Source: Epiperipatus broadwayi
Lineage: Eukaryota; Onychophora; Udeonychophora; Euonychophora; Peripatidae
DNA length: 64,000 nt
NCBI GenBank assembly: GCA_028023455.1
Contig: JAQFVV010006200.1
Coordinates: 4,505,860-4,569,859 of the forward strand
Direction: 5' to 3'
Position numbers and translations under genes: made by a program. Shown here one piece after another: positions 11,130 through 22,737 of the stretch; within the stretch, counting starts at the first letter, position 1; every line of letters starts with the position of its first letter. The notes under the pieces were generated by a model. That model searched no databases. It saw nothing but the letters and a program-made list of their open reading frames with translations, and was not told where the DNA came from.

Positions 11130-14100
11130 TCAAAATATATTAACTTTAAACATGGCAAAAATTTACAAAAGAAGTATATACAACTGTTCCTTAAAACTAA
11201 TTCAGTTCTTCCTTCCAAAGGTATTTGTAATTAGCTAAGCAATATATAATAAAACAAAGTAATAATAAGCTGGTGACAATGAAAATAGCATGTAAAATAA
11301 ATTATTCAGCTGACAAAATCACATATGAGATCCTGCGCATTAGATAACTATACAGCTTAATTTTTTTTAATTCCCTCTTTTTTTTAAAAGAGCACAAAGC
11401 ATTTTAAGAATTTATCTACATATAACATTACGACACTTTCAGATTATTCCTGAACATTTTTATTAAAATAAACTTCAAATATATCTGTCAGTAATGATAG
11501 ATTCAGAATGTCAAATGTCTTTGGAACAAATCCTATTGACTTTAGATATAGACTTAAACATTAATATCTTTACACAACTTTATTCATGAACTATCTTCCA
11601 AAATTAGAAATTAAAAGAAGAGCACCAGCAGAGCAAACATTTTAAAACTGTTATTAATATCATAAGCATTTTTCTTTTATAAAACATTATTCTCTAAGTA
11701 ATTTCCATATAAAATATTTTGCAACATTGAGGCAGAAGCAGGTGATTAATATAACATAGAAGGTTTTAATTAGCAAGAGGCAAAATTAATACAAAGCATC
11801 TTTAAAATTTTAAAATATGTAGCTTAGCCTCTATGTATTTTATTTTTCCTCTTCTTACATTTATCCTATCTAGCGGATAACTAAGTAAATATAAACTGGT
11901 AAATAATTCCATGTAATAATAGTTCACCAATAAATATAATAATTGCATACAGGGTAGACTTATTTTATAATAGATATTATTTATGTGGTTATTATTGAAG
12001 ATAGAATAATTAGTGATTATGATAAAATTTTCTTGAAGCATTTTACAAAAGTTTAGAAAGCTAACTGAAAGTCAGAAATCAAAGAAATGAGTTGCAGTGC
12101 ATTGTAGATGGATGATATTAAGATATAATTTACAATACTTTTTTAAAAAAAAAATAAATTCAAAAATAATTAATACTTTTCAAATTTGTGCCAAAGAAGA
12201 TTTCAGAGCAGATTTTAAAAATAATTCAAGACCAATCTAAAATAAACAAAACTTCTCTTTTTATAGTCAATTTTATTTTCTACCCCCTCTCAAGTTTCAG
12301 TTGTCAATTTCTTTTTTAATAGCCAATAAACAAAACTTTTTTTAAACTGTAATTTTTAAAAACCCAGCTATAAGACAAATTGATTAATAAATGACATTAA
12401 ATTAATCTAGATATTCCAAATACCACCTGATATAATGACCTTAATTTAGAAAAATTAACAAAGTTTCTTTTATAAAATTAATAAAAAAAATATTACATAA
12501 AATGGAAAATAAAAATACCAATATAAAATTAAAACTTGTCTCATTTATTAACCAAAATACCTTAGAATATTTACATCCCAAGATTTAAATTAATAATTAT
12601 TTTATTCATTCACTTTGCTTTTAAGTTAATATTATAACTACTTATTTATTCATTTTTTTCTTTTTTTAGTGAGTTGATATAACTCAAAACAAAACTATTT
12701 AACTGATTCAAAAGCAGGTTTTATAGCTCCATGTATGCAAACACATACACAGGGAAATGATGTATACTTTTAAACCTTTAACTTGACTTCTCATTTACAT
12801 TTAAATATTTAATTAGAACTTTTAATGATTACAAATAAAATATTTGAGAATATTACATCAAAATAGATTTTAACAAGTTTAAGGCTAACTTATATTAAAA
12901 ATTTAATTATTATCTGAATGTTTTAAGAAAACTTTAAAGATTAACTTCAAATCAATTTCACATTGCTTACTCTATTTATTTTAAGCTCAATTATTATGCT
13001 ATAAACTTAAAAAATAAAACAAATGATATCTTATGGCACAATTAATAACATTATCAATTATTATTTTAAATAATAACTTATATTTATTTTAAGAGAAATG
13101 TTATATTATATCTTTAATACAACTACAAATATGTGGCTTTTTTTGCACATATAATTATATTAACTTGCTACATATAACAACATTATCAACTATTTTATAC
13201 CCTATTCCCCCCTCTTTTTTTTTAAAATCAGGAAACTCTGTAAAAATGGTTAAGCTCATACAAGCAATGGGAGCAAGTGAGAAATCACTTAGCTACAATA
13301 TATGTACATTCTGTGTATGTGTGTGTTTATTCTGTATGTATACATGTGAGTGTAAATAAAATATTTTATGGGGACATTCTTAAAATAATATTTTTAAGAG
13401 GTTTTAAAACAATTACCTTTTTATGCTTAAAAAAAAATTACAAATAGAAAACTTTTAAATTGCATAATGATTAATTAATCTTGTTAAACTTTTAGAATTA
13501 TTTAGTAATTAGTATTTAAATACAGTAATTAAATTTTTGTTAAGTATTAATTATATCTTTAATAATTAAATATGTACAGTATATGGTTTAATTGATTTTA
13601 TCTTAATAGACTTTTCATTTTATTATTAATTTACTAAACTAAATCATAGTCTAATCTAGATGTAGATAAAGTAAAAAAAATCAAACCATATTGAAAAAAG
13701 TAAAGTAAATTAGTTTTTTTTAATTCCAATCAAAAAACAGTGGGTATTATTTTATACCTTTGATTAATGAGTGATGGCTGCATGATATTATATGACTAAG
13801 AATATTATAGATATATAGTGCAAAATAAATAACATCCTAAATGAATATAAATATTTACTTCATATATCCACCTCCTCTTTGTCTTCATTCTGATTATCAG
13901 AATTATTGTTAGGATTTATATTTTTGATATTTGCACTTTAGACAGACATTATTATAACTTTTGGTACTACCTCAAGTTAAATATAATTATATTTCTGTCA
14001 ACTTTTCATTAACACATATATTCAAGTGTCAGTAAATAATGCATCAAGTGGTGGCTATTTGTTAATTGACTGATTTGTATGTGCAGATCATCAATGGATA

Positions 14101-14140
14101 TTTTTGTCATCTACTTTCTTTGTTTTAATGTGACAATATA
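11130..14140. other. No gene seen
   Basis: Extensive AT-rich sequence. The few short open frames have no motif or composition suggesting protein coding. Confidence 0.5.
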
Positions 14141-14142
14141 TA

Positions 14143-14262
14143 TATTCCACCTTTATTGTTAAAAGGAGATTGCCTTGACAACAGTTTGCAATTGTTGATT
14201 GTTATTGATATTGGGATTGTCTAAGGGTTGACGGGTCTCTAATGGTTATATATATTTTACCA
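14143..14262. repeat. Family D repeat, copy 3
   Basis: Best copy for the family core: gccttgacaacagtttgcaa, gttattgatattgggattg, then ctaagggttgac. Same order of blocks as at 3.5 and 7.6 kb. Confidence 0.6.
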
Positions 14263-15450
14263 TCTCAAGTAGATGGTCCAAAGATATTGGCATTTAAAAT
14301 ATTTAAAAGCTAAAAAGTAAATTTAAAGATTTTTAAATTGACGCATTTAAAATTTTTTTTAGTTTGTGTAATTTATTTTTTAAAAGATATACAATGAGAG
14401 TTGATTTTTTGTTTCAAATTGTTACTTTGATTTAAAGAAATAAAAGTTAAAATTGAAAAGAACAAAAAGAATTCCACACAAAGATTGCGATCAAGAAAAC
14501 ATTAGGATATAGATCAAAAAATTTGTTATATAAAAAAAAGAACTTTGTAACAGAGAAAGAAAATAAATGTACAAGATTATAAACCTAAGCATCATGATAA
14601 TAATAACATGTGCAGAAGTTTCAAAAACTGGATTGAGGTATAAAAAGAAGAGGACAACTTCGATCTAGGTCTTTCTTTACCTTCTGGTTACATGTCTTAG
14701 AGTTGGGGGTTTCTGCGAGCATAACCTGTGGCAATAATATACTTCTGCACAGGTACTCCACTTGCTGTACCAAGCTGTCATGCAAACATGGAAACAGAGC
14801 CTTGTAAATATGAAAGGGCCACCACAAACGTGCTTTTTTCTCTAGCTATAGAACAGACCAATAATTGAAGATGCCAGCAGGAGACCAATTGAAATTTCTA
14901 TGAACTCGGGATTTCATAAATCTACACAAACTTACCAGTAAACTTAGCTATTCATACCCCAATTGTAACTAAATGGAGTTTTCCAACAATTCTCAATATA
15001 AACGTGTGATATAACCCATAGAGACATTCATGAATTAGAACATTTTAATCCATGGATTGTTTAAAGATAGAACTGAAAGAAATGGACTGTATTAATTATA
15101 TAAAATGATTACCTGAACTAGAAAATATGGTCCTTTCTAAATAATAGTAACAATTTATTAAGTATTTTAATAACATAATAAAATATTTGCCTTTAAGATC
15201 ACTTTCATTTGTACGTTATTGATTTTAGTTATTTATTTTAGTTTATTAGAATTTGAATGTATAACTTATCATTTGCCAATATTTATTAATTTAAGATTTT
15301 TATAATAAAATATTTAATTTACCATCATTATTGATAATGAAATGTCAAATGACAATATATTTGAGCTAATTTATTAAAAATACCCCCTCCCCAGTCTTAG
15401 ATAACATTTTTATTACCGTTATCACTTAAATAAATCTATTTAGCTTTAAT
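14263..15450. other. No gene recognised
   Basis: Around 14620-15070 base composition is less AT-rich and a 68-residue minus-strand frame is open, but no domain is recognisable and neighbouring frames are closed. It could be an unrecognised transposon relic. Confidence 0.4.
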
Positions 15451-15550
15451 GATGTAAATATAGGGGATTTGAACTTAGACTTTCAAGCAACCTTCAACTA
15501 TCTACACTATCTCATACTACTGATACACATGACCACACACATGTAGAAAA

Positions 15551-15621
15551 GATAAATAATCACCAATATAGTAAGTATTTCGTGCTGAACCAGCACTCAT
15601 CAGTTGATCCAGATTATTATC
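15551..15621 (-). ncRNA. Hammerhead ribozyme, type I, intact core (family B)
   Basis: Read on the minus strand: stem I strand GAUAAUAAUC-UGG-AUCAA, then CUGAUGA (15597-15603), stem II GUGCUG/CAGCAC with a GUU loop (15582-15596), GAAA (15578-15581), stem III AUA/UAU with a 5 nt loop, A at the cleavage position (15567), then UUGGU-GAUUAUUUAUC. Stem I closes as 5 bp next to the core plus about 10 bp beyond the UGG bulge, with one bulged U. All invariant core residues (C3 U4 G5 A6, G8 A9, G12 A13 A14, A15.1-U16.1, non-G at 17) are present. Self-cleavage is predicted from the fold and has not been demonstrated. Confidence 0.82.
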
Positions 15622-16040
15622 TCCCACACATATATATATAATCAGTACTCAGTTTATATTAAGATAACAAATCTTTATACTTTAATGGATAGGCTTCAAT
15701 CTACTCCAACCTCCAATTCTTCAGCCATCCATACCATTGAAAATCTGATGATAGAATGCCAAAATCCCATGCTGATGCTAATATTGTTGTCATGTCCATG
15801 TTGACCTCAAGTCACTCTGACCCCTCATGTATAGGACAGTATCCATTTAAATACATAGAAGAGGAATGGGCAGAATGCAGGCTTAATGTGTAAGATTTGA
15901 AATACAGGCATTCTTATACCTGAAACTTAATTGTAAATATAAGGGATTTGAACTCAGAGTTTCAAGTGCCTTCAACTATCCACATTATCTCATACTACTG
16001 ATACACATGACCACACACATGTAGAAAAAATAAATAATCA

Positions 16041-16082
16041 CCAATATACATATTTTATGCTGAACCAGCACTCATCAGTTGA
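16041..16082 (-). ncRNA. Hammerhead-like motif, G12 mutated (family B)
   Basis: CUGAUGA (16072-16078) and stem II GUGCUG/CAGCAU are kept, but GAAA has become AAAA. Stem III is AUAUGUAU and UUGG pairs with UCAA. The core change predicts loss of cleavage. Confidence 0.65.
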
Positions 16083-16554
16083 TCCAGATTATCATCTCCC
16101 ACACACACATATATATATAATCAGTGCTCAATTTATATTAAGATAGCAAATCTTTAGACTTTATTATACAGGCTTCAATCTACTCCAACCTCCAACTCTT
16201 CAGCCATCCATACATACCATTGAAAATCTGATGTAGTAAATGTAAATCTTTTTTTTTAAATTTTTATCCATCCCTACATTTTAAAATCTTAAAAATTGTT
16301 TTAATCTTGATTTTTATTATTCATGTTTTAAACATGAGTGATTTTTGCTCTAAAATTCATAACAAGCTCTTTCTTAATCTTTAATTTCAATAAGTCAAGA
16401 CTAAATTTTCTTTTTTTTTTATAAAACTCTTTTGTACTTACATATATATATAGTTCGGTGGAAGTCGCCTGCACAAACAAATATGTAAATAAAGATCGAT
16501 TTAAACATATTTACAATCTTCTAAAAAGGAAAAGAATTAATTTTTAAGTGAATA

Positions 16555-16600
16555 TTAGATAATATTCTAATCATGAAGAAGTTGTTAGTCAAAACATTGG
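16555..16600 (+). repeat. Possible Penelope-type terminal motif, decayed
   Basis: The string catgaagaagttgttagtc followed by aaaacattgg resembles the CTGATGAAGAC...GTCGAAAC motif at 33.8 kb with several substitutions. Weak evidence. Confidence 0.3.
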
Positions 16601-17480
16601 TTTCACTGCTAATTTGACGATTTATGCTGCGATGTCATAAAAAATTCTGGGAAGACTAATCGATCATCTGGCTAATGTAAGGCATACACATGATTTACTG
16701 TCCAGCTTCAATTCCTGCTGAGTGAATTTTTTGAATAATGAAATAATTAAAATATGGGAACTGTCGACTACTGATGCTGCTGCAATTATCCACTACTTTC
16801 AGAAGATGATTATCCATTGGACTAACTATTTGCAAGAAGTTTGTGTGTGTAGCATGTTATCCTGTGAAAAATGCAAAACTCTACAAAAGTGATGACTTGT
16901 GAACTGATGAATACAGACATTTTTACATAAATCATAGCTACACTTTCATTTGCATTTTGTAGGACATAAAAAAACTTGTAAATACATGTTTGTTTATTTC
17001 CAGTAAATAAAATTATAGGTAGCCATTTTTTTACTAAATAAAATTACTTATCATTTATTAAAATTCATGGATTAAGTTTGTCAGAAGATCCCATGCAGAT
17101 GTTATTTTACAAGATCCCAAAGTTAGAAAGTTATCACTGGACTAACTTAAGCATAACTCTTTATAATATTTAAAATAAAACTGTAATTTCTTTTTGCTTA
17201 ATCATCATCAGTTTTTTAAATTTAATTTAAAAAAAAAAAGCTAAAAAAATAATAATTTTCCAGCATAATTAAAATATGTCACTAAAGTAATAATAAAATA
17301 AATATAAGAAAAAAGAGACTGGTAATATATTTTGTATATCATTATAATCCAAATAATCAAACTGTTAATCACTTGAGAGGGAATATGTACTGACAGGTTG
17401 AATTTTATTACTGAAATCTTCAGTTTTTTTGGTTCATCACTTTGCTAACACATAAAAAAAATTAATAGAATGGTTAGTTT
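16600..17480. other. No gene seen
   Basis: AT-rich sequence with short unlinked open frames. Nothing assignable. Confidence 0.45.
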
Positions 17481-17482
17481 AG

Positions 17483-17665
17483 TAAGAGATCCTATAACAT
17501 TCAATCACTAGAAGTGACAAGTTGAGTAGTGATGTAGGAATATCAGTTTCTAAGATCATGTAAAATTTAAAAATTAGAAATATGGTAAAAGAATATTAGC
17601 TTCTAAGATTGTGTAGCATTCAAACACAAGAAGTGACAAGTTGAGCCTTGTTGTGAGAATATCAG
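17483..17665. repeat. Degenerate tandem repeat, about 3 units
   Basis: Units containing agaagtgacaagttgag, gaatatcag and ttctaagat recur with a spacing of about 60-120 bp. Confidence 0.6.
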
Positions 17666-17790
17666 CTTCTAATTCTGTCACAGTAGCACTGTATTAAACC
17701 ACCCAAGGCTATAAATTAATTAAAAACATTAACTAGTTATAATTTAACAATACTCAACTTTTAGTTCATCTTAATGTGGCTTATACTCTC

Positions 17791-18355
17791 ATGTATTTCT
17801 GTGTATAAACAAGGCAAAACTCTCCATACAGTAGTGCCATCCTGTGCCAACCAGAGTAATCAATGGATGCCAGAAGGCTTGTGCATAAAATCCCTATCTA
17901 ATGTCTACACATCCAATATCCCCAGACTAGTTTCTGGCTTGTGGCCTTCGTCAGTGAGGAGCTTTGGATCTGAGAGCACTGCACCTAGATCTTAGGATCT
18001 AATGCAACCCTCCAGCAACCATCTTTTATCTCTACTTAACTATAAAACTATGAGAATGAAATTGAAAACACAAAAATATTTTCAATCTAAGCTCAATAGC
18101 CTATATAGTCATATGGGTCTGAACTCAGTTCAGCAGCCATATATTTTGGTGTCAGGCCTCAAGCAAGAAACTAGTCTGGGGATATTGGATGAGTAGGCAT
18201 TAGATAGGGATTTTATGCACAAGCCTTCTGGCATTCGTTGATTACCCTGGTTGGCACAGGGTTGCACTACCATATGGAGAGTTTTGTCATGTTTATAAAC
18301 AATTATGTGCTAGTATAAGAGATGGTTATCATGTGGTGCTTAATGTATTTCTGTG
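17791..18355. mobile_element. Family A foldback element with 13 bp target duplication
   Basis: Direct repeats ATGTATTTCTGTG at 17791-17803 and 18343-18355 flank the element (17804-18342). Inside, the left arm (about 17818-17935, starting caaaactctccatacagtag) is repeated inverted at about 18170-18290, leaving a loop of about 235 bp. The left arm carries an intact minus-sense hammerhead. In the right arm the CUGAnGA half is deleted. The 13 bp duplication suits retroposition better than most DNA transposons, which make shorter fixed duplications. No coding capacity. Confidence 0.78.
17919..17960 (-). ncRNA. Hammerhead ribozyme, type I, intact core (family A)
   Basis: On the minus strand: UCCUCA, CUGACGA (17948-17954), stem II GGC-CACAA-GCC flanked by an A/A mismatch at positions 10.1/11.1, GAAA (17931-17934), stem III ACUAGU, C at the cleavage site (a GUC-type triplet), then UGGGGA. 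UCCUCA pairs with UGGGGA over 6 bp with one wobble. All invariant core residues are present. The A/A pair at the base of stem II is not the usual G-C and may weaken activity. Confidence 0.72.
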
Positions 18356-18489
18356 CATGATGTCAACTCTAATGATGCTCAAACAACAGTAGTTATTGTT
18401 TGCCACCAGATGTTGATAGAAACTATTATAGCATTTTTTTTTTTTTAAAAAGCTAATAGCTTTATTGTACAGGAGTTCATAAGAAGTTT

Positions 18490-18580
18490 GAATGCCAGAA
18501 CTGTGAGCCCAGAATCAATCCTGGGATCTCCCAATCCTAAGTCAGATACTCTACCACTGTGTAAATGGCACAGGGATTGT
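18490..18580 (-). mobile_element. tRNA-derived SINE head, second type
   Basis: Minus strand shows ACAGTGGTAGAGTATCTGAC (A-box like), then GGATTGATTCTGG (B-box like) about 45 bp later. It differs from the SINE at 5.7, 19.6 and 41.6 kb. Probably a degraded Pol III retroposon. Ends not defined. Confidence 0.5.
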
Positions 18581-18589
18581 GTTAAAATT

Positions 18590-19580
18590 ATTATAAAACA
18601 ACTATTCTGATTACAAAGTGCTATAATTCATTTCAAATATATTATATGATTCATTAATGCTCCGTCATCATTTTTTTAAATTCCTGCTTATTGCTGAAGA
18701 TACTGAACAGAATTGTTCTGCTAGTAAGAACTAATTCATTTCTTAATTAAATAATTTATATTAGTGAATAAATAATTGAATAACTTATTGATGGAAGTCT
18801 ATAAAATATTTAAATAGATGGTAAAAGATATAACTGGAAACATTTATTATTTATTTTATTTAACTGGAAACATATATTACTTATTTATTTTAAATAATTA
18901 TTTGATTTCTGTAACACATATATTATAAAACATGCTAAAGAATAAACAATTAAATTAGAAGATAAATTGAAATTCTCAAAAAGCCATGTGAACTTATTAT
19001 GAGTCTGTATCATATTTAGTCTAATTTGTATTGAGAATTATTTATGCAAGATAATTTTAACATAATTTATACATTTTGTTATTGCATTTACATAGGTTAA
19101 GATTTATGATGTACGATCTTCATTTGCATAGAATATAAATGAAATAGGAATTTGTCCAGAGAAAATTCTTTATTAACGATGTATATTTGACGTTTGGGGA
19201 AGACAGTGATCTTTTATTCATTATTTAGGAATGACTCATCAAGGCATTATATCGTTTGAATTAGTTGGAAGCATCATTCTAAAACTATTTGATACCGGTG
19301 AACTTATTTAAAAATATTGTATGATAATTCTAAGCTTGCATTTTATACACAATTAACGAAGCTCCCAAAGTGTACAAATAATCTGCAATTGTTATGGGCT
19401 ATACAAAATACTAATTGTACAAGAAAATACTATAATATGATTGCTATAACTGTGATGTATGGACTATCACACTTAATGCAAAGGAGAATGTAATCTGATT
19501 AATATGCTTCTTTTGAATTACTAGATATAAACTCTTGGATTAATAGAAAAAAATATTTGTTAAAATGGCTATATTTTAAT
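18590..19580. other. No gene seen
   Basis: AT-rich sequence. Nothing assignable. Confidence 0.5.
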
Positions 19581-19583
19581 TTT

Positions 19584-19713
19584 ATGATTGTGTACAATTC
19601 TCATGTGTCATAGCATCAGCTGGGAAACGAACCCACTAACCTGGGATAACTGCTTGTAAAGCAGCTGTCGCTGACCTCTCGACCACCAATGCTTGATGAT
19701 TGTGCACAATTCT
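19584..19713 (-). mobile_element. tRNA-like SINE, copy 2, with 18 bp target duplication
   Basis: Direct repeats atgattgtgYacaattct at 19584-19601 and 19696-19713 (one mismatch) flank an insert of about 94 bp. Its tRNA-like unit (19613-19692, minus) folds into acceptor GCATTGG/CTGATGC (7 bp with two G-T pairs), a 3 bp D stem GTC/GAC, anticodon stem GCTGC/GCAGT with loop TTTACAA, a 12 nt variable region and a T arm. The D-arm sequence resembles Ser/Leu tRNAs. The tail atgacacatgaga is shared with the other copies. Almost the whole element is tRNA. Confidence 0.85.
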
Positions 19714-21440
19714 TTGTGATAGTATTTATATAAAAAAACAAATCCATTTAAAATCATTAATTGGGTAATAAATATTCTATTAGGAGGTTTGTGATTTGGT
19801 AGAATGTTCCTATTGTGTTGAATTTTCAACGATTTGCTTTATTATGAATTTGTTTATTTTACTACAATATCTTATAACGTCTGCAAACCTTTATTAATAA
19901 TTATTAGTTTCCACCACAATTATGTCTAAAGGGATTTGTCCTCTCATCTTCGTTAATTCAGTCTTCTTCCTTGATGTTGCTGATCGTGAAACATTAAACA
20001 ATAGGTTTGATTCCCGTTGGTTCAAATAAGTAAGCACCAAAAAATTGACACTTTAAAAATTCAGAGAATTCTGTTATTTTTACTTTCAGGGTTTATGAAT
20101 CTGGCATTTTTTATTAGTTATTCTTTACCATTATCTTAGGATCTTTATTATTAAAAAAATAATAATTTTAATATTGCTACGCATCCCCCCCCCCCCCGAT
20201 TACATTGCAATAAGTCAAAAACTATAGTGATAGATAATATGAGATGTTCTCGCTATTATGTTTACTTTTTATTCATATAGTAATTATTTCTAATTTAAGA
20301 TTTATAATAAAGAATAAGAATACTCCTATATTAAAAAAAAAACAAGCATGATTTTATATATTGATTTTATATACTGTATTTATAAAATGATTACTTCCGT
20401 AAAATTGATATATATATATTACATTGTTAATTATAGATCTAGTCTAATATTTTGAAGATGAAAAATATTATGTTATTCATGAAGAAATGAAAAGCAGGCC
20501 TTTTTTTTCTAGTGTGTTGTTATGGCAACTATTCCAGAGAAGGAAATGCAAAACTAGATTTGGCGAGAGATTTCTTAAATGACTTATATATATATAAAAC
20601 TAAAACCATATGATAGTTAATGATAAAAATTCAACGTATTAAATTCAATGTTTATTCGATTTTGCGATATATTAGATTATATTAAAGAGAATATTTTCTC
20701 GTTAAAATGTGAATACATTTTTCATACTCGTCTTTGTATATACTGTATTTGATTATTATGAACATACACCATTATATAGTTATTTCGATTGAATCTACAG
20801 GTAACTACTACCCAAAATATAACTGGTGAGATCCAATACGGAAGGAATGGCGCTACAATGCCAATGGCAATAATAAAAAATATATATCAAGAATCCGAAG
20901 TCTATGTTCGCACATACTCACACAACTTATATATAAAGAAATACCCACTAACAGCATCGATAATAACTATCCAGTTCATCTGTAAACAACTTTATGTATA
21001 ACTGCTTGACAACAATTAGAAAAAAATGGTCGTTGGTAAGCAATTTTGAATAAGTAATTTATAGTTGTTATTGACATTGCGAATAGATAATTCTTGGTAT
21101 ATTTCTCCAGTTAGTATTGCGTTATGCGTTAGATATTATCTTTTTCCCCATTAACATTGTATATTTCTATGAGACTAATATATTTCAGTATTTAAAACAA
21201 GCTAACCAACATTTAATCAATATATTATTTTTGCTTCAATTTAAGATTATAAAATCTGAAATTAAGATTAATTAACACAAGAAAATATGGAAAGACATAT
21301 TTCGAAAAGAGAGAAAGAAAATAGAATAAAGTTGACCTCAAACTAAAATAAAAGTTGATATTTTAAAAATGTAAAATATTAATGAAGATAGGATCAGAGA
21401 ATAACTGGGAGAAATAATAACAAGTATTCAATTGATTAAA
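19714..21440. other. No gene seen
   Basis: AT-rich sequence with a C homopolymer near 20186. Short open frames only, none with a recognisable domain. Confidence 0.5.
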
Positions 21441-21454
21441 GACTACAAGTACAA

Positions 21455-21535
21455 TATATATATATATATATGTCCACAGATGGCGTTTTTTAACTTGCAT
21501 TTTTGTTTATCATATATATATATATATATATATAC
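21455..21535. repeat. Two (TA)n runs
   Basis: TA runs at about 21455-21471 and 21512-21534 flank roughly 40 bp of unique sequence. Confidence 0.9.
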
Positions 21536-22072
21536 CGAACTTTGAGGGGACTTGAACACAAACTTTCAACCTACTCCTAATTAATTTAAAGTTCAGTCTA
21601 TACATTATACTTGTAGTCAAATATTACAGTTTAGCCTGAATTCTGCCTATCCCTTTTCTGTATATTTAGATGGTCATATTAAGATCTTGTATATAAAGTG
21701 TCAGAGTGACTTAAAGTCAACATGGGTATGACAACAATATTGGCATCAACAAGGGATTTGAGTATTCCATCATCAGATTTTTAACAATATGGCTGGCTGA
21801 AGAGTTGGAGGATGGAGAAGATTGAAGTCTCTCCATTAAAGTTTGGAAGATTTGCTATCTTAATATAAACCGAGCATTGATTATATATATGTATGTGGGA
21901 GATGATGATCTGGACCAATTATTGAGTGCTATTTCAGCACGAAATACTATATTGGAGATCATTTATCTTTTTCACATGTATACGGTCATGTCTATCGGCT
22001 ATATAATAAGATGGGATGAATAGCTGAAGGGAACTTGAAAATCTTTATTCAAATCCCCGTTAAAAATGAAAT
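21536..22072 (+). mobile_element. Family B repeat, plus-sense copy with internal region
   Basis: It starts near gaggggacttgaac and ends at ttcaaatccc. It keeps the internal segment (gacttaaagtcaacatgggta, gacaacaatattggcat) that is also seen, in reverse, between the two units at 15.7-15.9 kb. The hammerhead at 21915-21955 is partly decayed. Confidence 0.7.
21915..21955 (+). ncRNA. Hammerhead-like motif, CUGAUGA box decayed (family B)
   Basis: CCAA, UUAUUGA in place of CUGAUGA, stem II GUGCU/AGCAC, intact GAAA, stem III AUACUAU, A, UUGG. The catalytic box has three changes, so it is predicted inactive. Confidence 0.55.
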
Positions 22073-22737
22073 AAATAAAAAACAAAAGTCGAATTAAAAA
22101 AGCGTTGCAAGACATTAGTTGAGAAATGCTAAAGTTTTCCTTTTGCAATGGGCTATGGATAATTAATAAATTATGAGAGTTATGAAAAAAGCAGAGGGCT
22201 ATATATAATTAATATAATTGGAAGAGAGATATAAAAAAAAAAAAGCTTTATTTTGCATCAAACATATTTATAAAAAAGATACATCATTAAAATAGTTTTA
22301 TCTTCCAGGATTTTTATTTTTATGGAAAATCATTCCACAAACATTAAAAAATATTTAAAAAAAAAAAAAAACTTCACATGAAAAGTCCTATAATATGATT
22401 TTTCTTTAACATTACCCATGATTTTGTTTGGAATTAAAGTAATATTGTTAGTAAGCCAATAAACAATCGGGCGACCCAATTGCTAGAGGCAAATTAGTAA
22501 AAATGTTACTGCTAGAGATAAATTAGAATTGTTTATTTTCGTTTGAAATAAAATTTTTATATATGCCATGAAAAATATGCAAATGGATTATAATTAAAAG
22601 TATGAATTAATATAATTATTTGAAATACAAATTTTATTAATTTAAACATGTTTACATTAAAGTATAATTATTTGTATAGTAAAAACATTTACAGAATGAA
22701 TTTTAATTGTAAGGCAATATTTAAACACATAGGCTAA

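Larger units (their letters stand above)
15455..16240 (-). mobile_element. Family B tandem dimer with two hammerhead motifs
   Basis: Two head-to-tail units start at about 15461 (aggggatttgaacttagac) and about 15943 (aagggatttgaactcagag). Both continue through tgaccacacacatgtagaaaa, the reverse-sense hammerhead, ttaagatagcaaatctt and caacctccaa. Equivalent positions are about 480 bp apart. The hammerheads are at 15551-15621 (intact core) and 16041-16082 (G12 mutated), 478 bp apart. Tandem copies of a hammerhead-bearing unit are the hallmark of retrozyme-type elements, where cleavage would release unit-length RNA. No protein is encoded. Confidence 0.75.

Noticed and set aside
14621-14827. 68-residue minus-strand frame in a less AT-rich patch
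   Set aside because: No recognisable domain, no neighbouring open frame, and no splice context I could support.
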